A DNA stretch of 64,000 bases from Azospirillum brasilense (GTDB lineage: Bacteria > Pseudomonadota > Alphaproteobacteria > Rickettsiales > UBA3002), in the NCBI GenBank assembly GCA_003241645.1, contig QFOX01000009.1:1-64000 (forward strand). The letters run 5' to 3'. Below, in pieces: positions 48,825 through 56,192 of this stretch (position 1 is the first letter of the stretch; each line of letters starts with the position of its first letter). The translations under genes and the position numbers were made by a program. The notes beneath the pieces were generated by a model. The model ran no database searches and had not been told where the DNA came from. It worked only from the letters and a program-made list of their open reading frames with translations.

Positions 48825-49595
48825 ATGAGAAACGCTTTCTCCCTCGTTGAACTCTCGATCGTGCTGGTCATCCTTGGCCTGCTGACGGGCGGCATCCTTG
48901 GCGGGCAGTCACTCATCCGCGCGGCGCAGATCCGCGCCGTGACCACGGAAATGAACCGCTTTGCGACGGCGACGATGACCTTCCGTGACAAGTATTTTGC
49001 GGTGCCCGGCGATATGAGCAATGCGATCAGCTTCTGGGGGAAAGCCGCCGGAACCGGCACCGATTCCACCTGCGCCGATTTCGCCAGCACAAGCCCGGCA
49101 ACGTGCAACGGGAACGGGGATGGTCGCATCGGCACTGCGCCGGAAGTGTATGAAGAGATGCGCTATTGGCAACATCTGGCGAATGCGGGACTCATCGAAG
49201 GCAGTTACACAGGCACTTACACGTCGGGCGTAGGGTACGCATTCGGCGTCAATACGCCGCAAAGCAAGCTGTCGCCCGCCACATGGTATCCATGGCATTT
49301 CGGCAACCTCGCGGCCACGACCAGTGATTTCGGCGGCAGTTTTGGGAATGTGCTGGAGATAGGCGCATGGGATGGCGGCTCCACAACACCCCCTGTTCTG
49401 CGCCCCGACGAAGCGTGGAACATCGACGTTAAAACCGATGACGGGGCCCCCGCAAGCGGCAAGGCCATTGCAGGCAAAGGCACCACTGCGCGGCCCTGCA
49501 CCTCGAATGCCAATAACATATCGGATGCAAATGCCACCTATAACCTGACCAACACCGGTGTTATCTGCTACTTGCGCTTTACAAATGCGTTCTAG
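48825..49595 (+). CDS. Pseudopilin-like protein with type IV prepilin N-terminus (paralogue 4)
   Basis: A 256-residue family member, 5 bp after metF. Leader MRNA, then FSLVELSIVLVILGLLTGG. Shared blocks: FRDKYFAVPGDMSNAISFWG, TCNGNGDGRIGT, HLANAGLIEGSYTG, TPQSKLSPATW and AWNIDVKTDDGAPASG. First of three tandem copies in the same direction (48825, 49629, 50426). The DNA encoding the N-terminal 30 residues is nearly identical to that of the next copy, whereas the C-terminal domains diverge. Confidence 0.87.
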   Translation: MRNAFSLVELSIVLVILGLLTGGILGGQSLIRAAQIRAVTTEMNRFATATMTFRDKYFAVPGDMSNAISFWGKAAGTGTDSTCADFASTSPATCNGNGDGRIGTAPEVYEEMRYWQHLANAGLIEGSYTGTYTSGVGYAFGVNTPQSKLSPATWYPWHFGNLAATTSDFGGSFGNVLEIGAWDGGSTTPPVLRPDEAWNIDVKTDDGAPASGKAIAGKGTTARPCTSNANNISDANATYNLTNTGVICYLRFTNAF

Positions 49596-49628
49596 CACGA
49601 TGCATGCATATCAAGGGTTCGCAATCTC

Positions 49629-50375
49629 ATGAAACAGGCTTTCTCCCTCGTTGAACTCTCGATCGTGCTGGTCATCCTTGGCCTGCTGACGGGCGGCATC
49701 CTTGGCGGGCAGTCGCTCATCCGCGCGGCGGAGCTGCGCAGCATCCCGGTCGAGTACAACAAATACATGACCGCCATGCAGACCTTCCGCGACAAGTATT
49801 TCGCCCTGCCCGGCGACATGAGCAACGCCACCAAATTCTGGACGGCGGCGGCCAGCTGCCCCGGTGATTCCACCACGCCCGCGACCGGCCCGGCCACCTG
49901 CGATGGCGACGGCAATGGGATCCTCGGCGTGGTCGAGCGCTACCGCGTCTGGCACCATCTGGCGAACGCGGCGCTGATCGAGGGCACCTACACCGGCGTT
50001 CCGGCCACCGCCACCCCGGCACATCTGAGCGTGGGCAGCAACGTGCCGCGCTCCAAGCTCAGCAATAGCGGCGTGCAGATCTCCAAACTCTCCGACACCA
50101 GCAGCGGCATTCTCTACAACGCAGGCGATTCGCGCCACTCGCTTATGTTCCTCGGCACCGCGACCATTCAGGTTTCCAACCCTTCGGCCATCCTGCTGCC
50201 GGAAGAAGCATGGAACATCGACACGAAAATGGATGACGGCGCGCCGGGCACGGGCAACGTCCTGAATTACAACACCGCCAGCACCACGGTGGGCACCTGC
50301 ACCACCAGCGCCAGCGCCTATGCGCTCACGCTCACCAGCAAGGCCTGCGCGCCCTATATTATGTTTAATTTTTAA
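49629..50375 (+). CDS. Pseudopilin-like protein with type IV prepilin N-terminus (paralogue 5)
   Basis: A 248-residue member. Leader MKQA, then FSLVELSIVLVILGLLTGG; FRDKYFALPGDMSNATKFW, TCDGDGNGILGV, HLANAALIEGTYTG, VPRSKLSNSG and AWNIDTKMDDGAPGTG. It ends in CAPYIMFNF. Second of the tandem triplet. Conservation of the N-terminal helix with diversification of the globular part suggests different minor subunits of one pseudopilus. Confidence 0.87.
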   Translation: MKQAFSLVELSIVLVILGLLTGGILGGQSLIRAAELRSIPVEYNKYMTAMQTFRDKYFALPGDMSNATKFWTAAASCPGDSTTPATGPATCDGDGNGILGVVERYRVWHHLANAALIEGTYTGVPATATPAHLSVGSNVPRSKLSNSGVQISKLSDTSSGILYNAGDSRHSLMFLGTATIQVSNPSAILLPEEAWNIDTKMDDGAPGTGNVLNYNTASTTVGTCTTSASAYALTLTSKACAPYIMFNF

Positions 50376-50425
50376 CGCGCACCGGTTACACTGCACGTAT
50401 CCACCGCCCAACGGATCGCGCCCTT

Positions 50426-51220
50426 ATGAAAAAACAGGCTTTCTCGCTCGTTGAACTGTCCATCGTCCTCGTCATCCTTGGGCTGCTCACCGGCGGTATC
50501 CTCGGCGGGCAGTCGCTCATCCGGGCCGCGGAGCTGCGCTCCATTACGGCGGATTTCAGCCGCTACAACGCCGCCTTCCGCACCTTCCAGGATAAATATT
50601 TCGCCTTCCCCGGCGACATGCGCAACGCCACCGCCTTCTGGGGGTTTGCGGCCGGCACCGCGGGCAACGACGCCACCTGTTTCAACGCCACCCAGACCGG
50701 AGCGGGCACCTGCAATGGCGACGGCAACGGCGACCTGATCAGCCCGCCCACCGCTTCGGCCACTAACCCGCAAGGCGAAACATTCCATGCATGGAAGCAG
50801 ATGGCCAATGCCGGGTTGGTCGAAGGCACCTACACGGGCTATCGCGGCACCGGCGGGGCCTATAACACCACGCCGGGCGTGAATGTACCGCGTGGGCGCA
50901 TCAGCAATGCCGGGTTCTCCCTGTGGTCGAACGCCGCATCGCATATCGATGCGAACTGGTTCCCCACCAAATCCGGCCCGTTGCTGATGTTCGGCACCTC
51001 GACCACCGGCATCACCGAATCGCCCGCCATCAAACCCGAGGAAGCATGGAACCTCGACACCAAACTGGACGATGGGCGGCCCGGCTTAGGCAATGTGCGC
51101 ACGCACAAACAGGGCAGTTCGTTCACGCCGAATTGCACCGATACGACCGATCCGAACACCGCGGCTTATGTGCTGAGCAGCAACGGCGTGCTGTGCAACA
51201 TCTACATGTTCATGCTGTAA
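50426..51220 (+). CDS. Pseudopilin-like protein with type IV prepilin N-terminus (paralogue 6)
   Basis: A 264-residue member. Leader MKKQA, then FSLVELSIVLVILGLLTGG; FQDKYFAFPGDMRNATAFWG, TCNGDGNGDLIS, MANAGLVEGTYTG, VPRGRISNAG and AWNLDTKLDDGRPGLG. Third of the tandem triplet; convergent with motB, whose stop lies 7 bp away. No terminator is visible between them. Confidence 0.87.
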   Translation: MKKQAFSLVELSIVLVILGLLTGGILGGQSLIRAAELRSITADFSRYNAAFRTFQDKYFAFPGDMRNATAFWGFAAGTAGNDATCFNATQTGAGTCNGDGNGDLISPPTASATNPQGETFHAWKQMANAGLVEGTYTGYRGTGGAYNTTPGVNVPRGRISNAGFSLWSNAASHIDANWFPTKSGPLLMFGTSTTGITESPAIKPEEAWNLDTKLDDGRPGLGNVRTHKQGSSFTPNCTDTTDPNTAAYVLSSNGVLCNIYMFML

Positions 51221-51227
51221 GCGCCGT

Positions 51228-51905
51228 TTAAACGTCGGCCTTGCGCAGCTTAATGACCACGCGGCGGTTGATCTCCTGATTCGCGGGGATCGGGTTGCCG
51301 GTATTGTCGCGGTTGGGCGCTTTCGGCTGGGTCGAGCCCACGCCAATGGCGCGCAGCTTGTTCTCGGGGAAACCCTGCGCCGCAAAAAAACGCACCACGT
51401 TGCTGGCGCGCGCGCTGGAAAGCTCCCAGTTGCTGGGGAACTGCGCGGTGGCAATCGGCGTATCGTCGGTATGGCCTTCCACCTCGATGACCACATCCTT
51501 ACTAGCGAACGTCATCAGTTGCTTGGAGAGCGCCTTCAGCATCGGCAACGCCTGTTTGCTGAATTTGTTGCTGCCACGCTCGAAGAAGGAACTGCTGGCC
51601 AGCTCCATGCTCACCGCGTCGTCCTGCTCGGAAATGGCAATGAACTGGTCATAGCCACTCGCACCCAGCGCCAGCGACAGATCCTTCTGCAACGCTTCGA
51701 ACGGGTCGGTGATGACCTTTTCATCCTGATAGAACCCCTCCATGCGCAGCGATTCGGCCATCTTCTCCATCAGCTCGCCATTCGGCGTGGACATGGAGAA
51801 CATAATGACGAAGAAGCACAGCAGCAGCGTCACCATGTCGGCATAGGTGATGAGCCACGCGTCGGTATCTTCGTCCTCTTTGCGGGGGGGGCGCTTGGGC
51901 AGCAT
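51228..51905 (-). CDS. motB: MotB-type stator protein with OmpA-like peptidoglycan-binding domain
   Basis: Stator subunit that couples ion flow to rotation or force. The 225-residue protein has one N-terminal membrane helix with the ion-binding Asp (D23 in ITYADMVTLLLCFFVIMFS), a plug/linker, and an OmpA-like domain with VIEVEGHTDDTPI and INRRVVIKL. It is 6 bp downstream of motA. The window holds no other flagellar gene, so it could serve a flagellum encoded elsewhere or another MotAB-type machine. Confidence 0.92.
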   Translation of the reverse strand: MLPKRPPRKEDEDTDAWLITYADMVTLLLCFFVIMFSMSTPNGELMEKMAESLRMEGFYQDEKVITDPFEALQKDLSLALGASGYDQFIAISEQDDAVSMELASSSFFERGSNKFSKQALPMLKALSKQLMTFASKDVVIEVEGHTDDTPIATAQFPSNWELSSARASNVVRFFAAQGFPENKLRAIGVGSTQPKAPNRDNTGNPIPANQEINRRVVIKLRKADV

Positions 51906-51911
51906 GGCGTG

Positions 51912-52733
51912 CTATGCCCCCGTCGGAATGCGCAATTGCCGGTCGATATCGAAATGCTGCGCAGGCTCGAGGTATGAGTTCAGGCGGTCCTGCATGAAGC
52001 GCGGGGTCTTCTTCTCGGCCAGCATGCACAGCCCTTCCACCACCATCAGGTTGCGGAAACGTTCGGTCTCTTCCTTCTGCAGCAATTTGTTCGCCGCGGG
52101 CAGGAACACCATGCGCGCCAGCACCACGCCATACAGCGTGGCCACCAGCGCCAGCGACATGCCGATGCCGATGGTGGCGACCATGTTCTTCGGGCCCTGG
52201 CCCATCTGTTCCAGCATGGCCACCATGCCCACCAGCGTACCGATCATCCCGAAGGCGGGGGCGCTGGAGCCCATGTTGCGCAGCACCTGCACGGGGGCGG
52301 TGCGGGCTTCGAATTCGCTTTCCACGGCGGTGGTCATCATGGCGCGCAGGTCGGCCGGGTTGTGGTTGGTCACCACCAGCTCGATGCAGTATTTGATGAC
52401 CGGGTCGTTCACCGCCACGGATTTGATCTCGTTCTCCAGCGCATTCACGCCGCGCTGCTGTACAAGGTAGCCCCATTTAATGAGGCGGCCGATCTCGGTG
52501 TTCAGCCCCTCGCGGGTGGATTTGGGCTTTTTCACCATCCAGCCGATGGCGCTGAACGCGGTCAGCACATCGCGGCTATGGTAGCCCATGAACGCCGCGG
52601 CGATGGAGCCGCCGAGCACGATCAGCAGCGCCGGCAGGTCAAGGTAAATGAAGGGATTATTGGTAGCCAGGGTCACGGCAACGCCGATCATGAGCAGGCC
52701 GAAAATGACCCCGAGCAGGGAAGGAAGCGACAT
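51912..52733 (-). CDS. motA: MotA/PomA-type stator protein
   Basis: Four-helix partner of MotB, 273 residues. Features: N-terminal helices GVIFGLLMIGVAVTLA and ALLIVLGGSIAAAFMGY, a cytoplasmic loop, and the conserved TM3-TM4 region MGSSAPAFGMIGTLVGMVAML...IGIGMSLALVATLYGVVLA. The length and the GxxxPAFGMIGTLVG motif are closer to the PomA/short MotA group. The ATG at 52733 is chosen; upstream frame lacks similarity. Confidence 0.92.
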   Translation of the reverse strand: MSLPSLLGVIFGLLMIGVAVTLATNNPFIYLDLPALLIVLGGSIAAAFMGYHSRDVLTAFSAIGWMVKKPKSTREGLNTEIGRLIKWGYLVQQRGVNALENEIKSVAVNDPVIKYCIELVVTNHNPADLRAMMTTAVESEFEARTAPVQVLRNMGSSAPAFGMIGTLVGMVAMLEQMGQGPKNMVATIGIGMSLALVATLYGVVLARMVFLPAANKLLQKEETERFRNLMVVEGLCMLAEKKTPRFMQDRLNSYLEPAQHFDIDRQLRIPTGA

Positions 52734-52809
52734 AGCAGCGCACCGTTTGCGTTTATGGTTCACCGGCGATACTATGCGATTGTTCCACCCCGCACAAGTC
52801 ACGAGAATC

Positions 52810-53547
52810 ATGGCCCAAATTCCCCCGCGCATCGGCATCACACTGGACTCAGAGCCCGCTGGCGGCTGGTCGAAATACCCGTGGTATGCGCTGCGCGAAA
52901 ATTATTGCGGCATCATCGCCCGCCATGGTGGCGTGCCGCTGGCGCTGCCGCACGAGCCCGAACTGGCCGAGGCGTATCTTGATACCATCAGCGGGTTGGT
53001 CATCACCGGCGGTAATTTCGACGTGCCGCCCGAGATGTACGGCGAAGCCACCACCAGCGAAAAGGTCACCACCAAACCCCGGCGCAGCCAGTTCGAATGG
53101 GCCATTACGCAAGGCGCGGTGAAGCGCAACATGCCGATTCTGGGTATTTGCGGCGGGCAGCAATTGCTCAACGTCATCCTCGGCGGCACGCTGATCCAGC
53201 ACATCCCCGACGCAGTGCAGAACGCGCTGGCGCACGAGCAGCCCAACCCCCGCCACGAGGCCGGGCACGAAGTGGCCATCGTGCATGGCACGTTGCTTTC
53301 GGATATCGTCGGCAAACCGCGCATCGCGGTCAACTCGGCGCACCATCAGGCCGTGGCCAAACCCGCCCCCGGGGCCATCGTGAATGCGCGTGCGGAAGAT
53401 GGCGTCATCGAAGGCATCGAATACCCCTCGCACCCGTTCTGCCTTGGCGTGCAGTGGCACCCGGAATTCTCCATTACCAGCGCCGATGATAAGATCATCA
53501 CGGCGTTTATCGCGGCGGCGACGCATTATGCGCGCGATGCGCGCTGA
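52810..53547 (+). CDS. Class I glutamine-amidotransferase-like hydrolase, PuuD family
   Basis: A 245-residue member of peptidase family C26 (gamma-glutamyl-GABA hydrolase PuuD and relatives). The nucleophile elbow is LGICGGQQLLN (C114), and the His-Glu of the triad is in VQWHPEFS; an early TGGNFDVPPEMYG is also typical. It hydrolyses gamma-glutamyl amides in known members. PuuD works with the glutamine-synthetase-like PuuA, and two such ligase-fold proteins lie 6-10 kb away, but a functional link is only a guess. Confidence 0.83.
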   Translation: MAQIPPRIGITLDSEPAGGWSKYPWYALRENYCGIIARHGGVPLALPHEPELAEAYLDTISGLVITGGNFDVPPEMYGEATTSEKVTTKPRRSQFEWAITQGAVKRNMPILGICGGQQLLNVILGGTLIQHIPDAVQNALAHEQPNPRHEAGHEVAIVHGTLLSDIVGKPRIAVNSAHHQAVAKPAPGAIVNARAEDGVIEGIEYPSHPFCLGVQWHPEFSITSADDKIITAFIAAATHYARDAR

Positions 53548-53631
53548 AGGGGGCATTAGGATGCCGCCCTTCGCTTCACTTCGTTTCGCTGACCCCCTCG
53601 CTTTGCGGCTCGGCTTCGCCTACGCACCGTA
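53546..53631. repeat. Dispersed repeat family A, copy 3 (inverted)
   Basis: Reverse-complement orientation relative to copies 1 and 2: GAAGGGGGCATTAGGATGCCGCCC at one end and CGGCTTCGCCTACGCACCGTA at the other, with GCTGACCCCCTCGC between. It begins at the last bases of the PuuD-like gene and ends 19 bp before rluB. Confidence 0.7.
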
Positions 53632-53649
53632 CCCACGAAAGGTGATGCC

Positions 53650-54444
53650 ATGACCGAAAAGGGCGAACGCATCGCCAAGGTCATGGCGGCGGCGGGCATC
53701 TGCTCGCGGCGCGATGCCGAGCGCATGATCGAACAGGGGCGCGTGCGCGTGAATGGCAATACGCTGCGCTCGCCCGCGCTCACCGTCACGCCCGACGATA
53801 CGATCGAGGTGGACGGCACCCTGCTGAAAAAACGCAAGGCCGCCACACTGCCGCGCCTGTGGCGCTACCACAAACCGGCGGGTCTCATCACCAGCCACCA
53901 TGACCCCGAAGGCCGCCCGACCGTGTTCGAATATTTGCCGCCGCATTTGCCGCGCGTCATTTCCGTGGGGCGGCTCGACCTCGACAGTGAAGGATTGTTG
54001 CTGCTGACCGATTCGGGCGAGTTGAGCCGCGCGCTGGAGCTGCCGCGCAATGCCATGGATCGCACTTACCGCGTGCGCGTGAACGGGCAGATCAGCGAGA
54101 AACACATCCACATGCTATCGCGCGGCGTGGTGGTGGACGAGGTGAAGTACCGCCCCATCACCGTGGTGCCGGATACCGACAAGACCACCGGCCGCAACCG
54201 CTGGCTGACCGTGACGCTGCGCGAAGGCAAGAACCGCGAGATCCGCCGCCTGTTCGATTATTACGGCTACCCGGTCAGCCGTTTGATCCGGGTGGGTTAC
54301 GCGGGTCTGGAACTAGGCGACCTGGCCGAGAACGCCGTGGCCGAAGTGCCGGCGCATACGGTAGAAAAGCTCTATGCCAGCATCACAGCAGAAACGTCAT
54401 TGCGAGGAGCGCAGCGACGTGGCAATCCATCTAAGAAACGCTGA
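53650..54444 (+). CDS. rluB: 23S rRNA pseudouridine synthase, RluB/RsuA family
   Basis: Isomerises a uridine in rRNA. The 264-residue protein has an N-terminal S4 RNA-binding domain (about 3-50) and the catalytic domain with GRLDLDSEGLLLLT (catalytic Asp), LWRYHKPAG and EGKNREIRRLFDYYGYPVSRLIRVGYAGLEL. It is nearer to RluB than to RsuA. The last 16 residues (TSLRGAQRRGNPSKKR) are encoded by a palindromic repeat that has extended the gene; the core domain ends before it. Confidence 0.92.
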   Translation: MTEKGERIAKVMAAAGICSRRDAERMIEQGRVRVNGNTLRSPALTVTPDDTIEVDGTLLKKRKAATLPRLWRYHKPAGLITSHHDPEGRPTVFEYLPPHLPRVISVGRLDLDSEGLLLLTDSGELSRALELPRNAMDRTYRVRVNGQISEKHIHMLSRGVVVDEVKYRPITVVPDTDKTTGRNRWLTVTLREGKNREIRRLFDYYGYPVSRLIRVGYAGLELGDLAENAVAEVPAHTVEKLYASITAETSLRGAQRRGNPSKKR

Positions 54445-54479
54445 ATGCTGGATTGCTTCGCATTCGCTCGCAATGACGG
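54395..54479. repeat. Palindromic repeat overlapping the rluB 3' end (CGTCATTGCGAGGAG type)
   Basis: CGTCATTGCGAGGAGCGCAG at the left end and CGCTCGCAATGACG at the right end are inverted copies, with GGCAATCCAT and ATGCTGGATTGC inside. Palindromes of this type are widespread in bacterial genomes (general knowledge). The left half is translated as the C-terminus of RluB, and the right half ends 6 bp before the rsmD start. Confidence 0.85.
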
Positions 54480-54485
54480 AGACCT

Positions 54486-55040
54486 ATGAGAATCATCGCC
54501 GGTAACCTGAAAGGCCGCAAACTGGCCACCCCGCAGAACGACGCGATCCGCCCCACGGCCGACCGCATGCGCGAGGCGGTGTTCAACCTGCTCATGCATG
54601 GCAGCTATGGCGGCCAGCATATCCGCGAACAGCGGGTGATGGATTTGTGCTCCGGCACCGGCGCGGTGGGTCTGGAAGCCATCTCACGTGGTGCGGCGCA
54701 CTGCACCTTCGTGGATCAGGACAAGACCGCGCTGGCACTGGCCAAAGAGAACGCCGTACATTGCAAGGTGGATGGCCAATGCCAGTTCCTGCTTACCGAC
54801 GCGACCAAACTTCCCAGCGCTCCACAACCCGTGGCACTGGCCTTCATGGATGCGCCCTACGCCACGCCGCTGACCCTGCCGGTCTATACCGGATTGCGGC
54901 GGCATGGCTGGCTTCAGCCGGAAAGCCTGTTCGTGGTGGAGCAGCCGCGCAGCGCGGCCGTGGAGACGCTGGAAGGCGCCGAATGCCTTGACCAGCGCGA
55001 CTACGGCAAAGCGCGGTTGATTATTTATCATATCATATAG
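54486..55040 (+). CDS. rsmD: 16S rRNA (guanine-966-N2)-methyltransferase
   Basis: Methylates G966 of 16S rRNA using SAM. The 184-residue protein begins MRIIAGNLKGRKLATP, has the SAM loop VMDLCSGTGAVGLEAISRGA and the catalytic motif as FMDAPYA, where other RsmD proteins have DPPY; Ala replaces the first Pro. Normal length. It follows rluB on the same strand after the palindromic repeat. Confidence 0.93.
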   Translation: MRIIAGNLKGRKLATPQNDAIRPTADRMREAVFNLLMHGSYGGQHIREQRVMDLCSGTGAVGLEAISRGAAHCTFVDQDKTALALAKENAVHCKVDGQCQFLLTDATKLPSAPQPVALAFMDAPYATPLTLPVYTGLRRHGWLQPESLFVVEQPRSAAVETLEGAECLDQRDYGKARLIIYHII

Positions 55041-55042
55041 CA

Positions 55043-55147
55043 TCGTCATTCCAGCGAACGCTGGAATCCATCGTCTTGCATGCTTTCAGCATAGTTCGCA
55101 TGGATCCCGGCGCTTCATGCGCGTGGCGCATTCGTCCGGGATGACAG
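55043..55147. repeat. Palindromic intergenic repeat (GTCATTCCAGCG type)
   Basis: Two nested palindromes: TCATTCCAGCG with CGCTGGAATCC, and GGATCCCGGCG with CGTCCGGGATGACA at the far end. The GGATCCCGG arm is shared with the repeat at 21157-21273. Located between convergent rsmD and the 286-residue protein gene. Confidence 0.65.
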
Positions 55148-55220
55148 AAAAATGTTTCGTACTAATTCCTACACGCCGCAGCTCAAAACGGGGTGCATGG
55201 TAGGAGCGTGCGTTGAATGG

Positions 55221-55317
55221 TGATGCCGCGAGGACAGCATTGTCCGAGCCAGCCATGAGCCCGCGGGAGCGGCGCGAAGGCATCGCACAGCACGTGCGAT
55301 CTGCCGAAGCAGCATAA
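55221..55317. repeat. Structured repeat family B, copy 2
   Basis: Hairpin 1 is GGACA-GCAT-TGTCC, then GAGCCAGCCATGAGCCCGCG, hairpin 2 ATCGCAC-AGCAC-GTGCGAT, and the tail CTGCCGAAGCAGCATAA. The linker and hairpin 2 closely match the copy at 35848-35935, whereas the hairpin 1 stem differs but still pairs. It abuts the stop of the 286-residue protein gene. Confidence 0.7.
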
Positions 55318-56178
55318 TTAATTGCGGCCCTGCCCGCGACCCTGGCCACGGCCCGCCTGCTGCATGGCATTCTCCAGGAATTTGCCCGCAAGGTTCAACC
55401 CCTGGGCGGCGAGTTTCTTCACCGTGTCCTTCGCGTCTTCATACACGGCGAGCTGGCCGGTAGCATAGGTCAGGTGCGACTGTTCCACGCGCTTCTTCTC
55501 GCTGTCCAGCCCGCGTTCGATCTGCGCCAGCATGGCCAGCGCTTCCTGCTTTTCGCGGGCGGAAAGCACTTTGCGCGCCAGCATCGCCTGAATGCGTTCG
55601 CGCAGGTCGTCGCGCTCCACATGGTTCATCTCGGCCATGGCCTGCGCGTTACTCATTTTACCGGCGATGAGCTGCGACAGGATCTGCTCCACCAGCCCAA
55701 CATCGGCCACGCTGGCATCCACCGCATCGACGCGGCTTTTGAAATTGCGATCGGCCACGGGGGCGAACAGCGCCGCAAAGAAGACCGTATAATCCCTGTA
55801 CAGCGCGGTGATTTCGGCGCGCACGCCCTGCGGCGGCATTTTGTTGAATCCCGCACCCGCCTCGTTCTGCCGCACCAGCGCGGTGGAGAAGGATTTCTCC
55901 GTGGTGCGGTTAATATAGCCGGTCGGACGGTCAGGAATGCTGCGCAGCACCGAGAGGTCATAGGCAAGATTCTCGACCGACAGGCGGCTATTCTTGGCGT
56001 AAATATCGGCGGTGCCGGAGGTCAGCGCGCGCACGGCATCATGGAAATGTTCGATGCGCGGGCGCATGTCGCCCTCGCTCAGGCGAATGCCCCATTCCGC
56101 CTCGATGCGCAGCAGCTGCTCGTATTTGCCATGCATCAGCGCGATGATGGCGCCTTGTTCTTCACTGGCTACGGCCAT
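55318..56178 (-). CDS. Helical protein of unknown function with Gly-Gln-Gly-Arg tail
   Basis: A 286-residue, predominantly helical protein with no signal peptide or membrane segment. It ends with a short basic repeat (AGRGQGRGQGRN), which resembles the GQGR end of the 171-residue protein at 40641. No family recognised. It is divergent from hemW with 14 bp between start codons, so their promoters overlap. Confidence 0.7.
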   Translation of the reverse strand: MAVASEEQGAIIALMHGKYEQLLRIEAEWGIRLSEGDMRPRIEHFHDAVRALTSGTADIYAKNSRLSVENLAYDLSVLRSIPDRPTGYINRTTEKSFSTALVRQNEAGAGFNKMPPQGVRAEITALYRDYTVFFAALFAPVADRNFKSRVDAVDASVADVGLVEQILSQLIAGKMSNAQAMAEMNHVERDDLRERIQAMLARKVLSAREKQEALAMLAQIERGLDSEKKRVEQSHLTYATGQLAVYEDAKDTVKKLAAQGLNLAGKFLENAMQQAGRGQGRGQGRN

Positions 56179-56192
56179 ATACTCCCTCGTTC

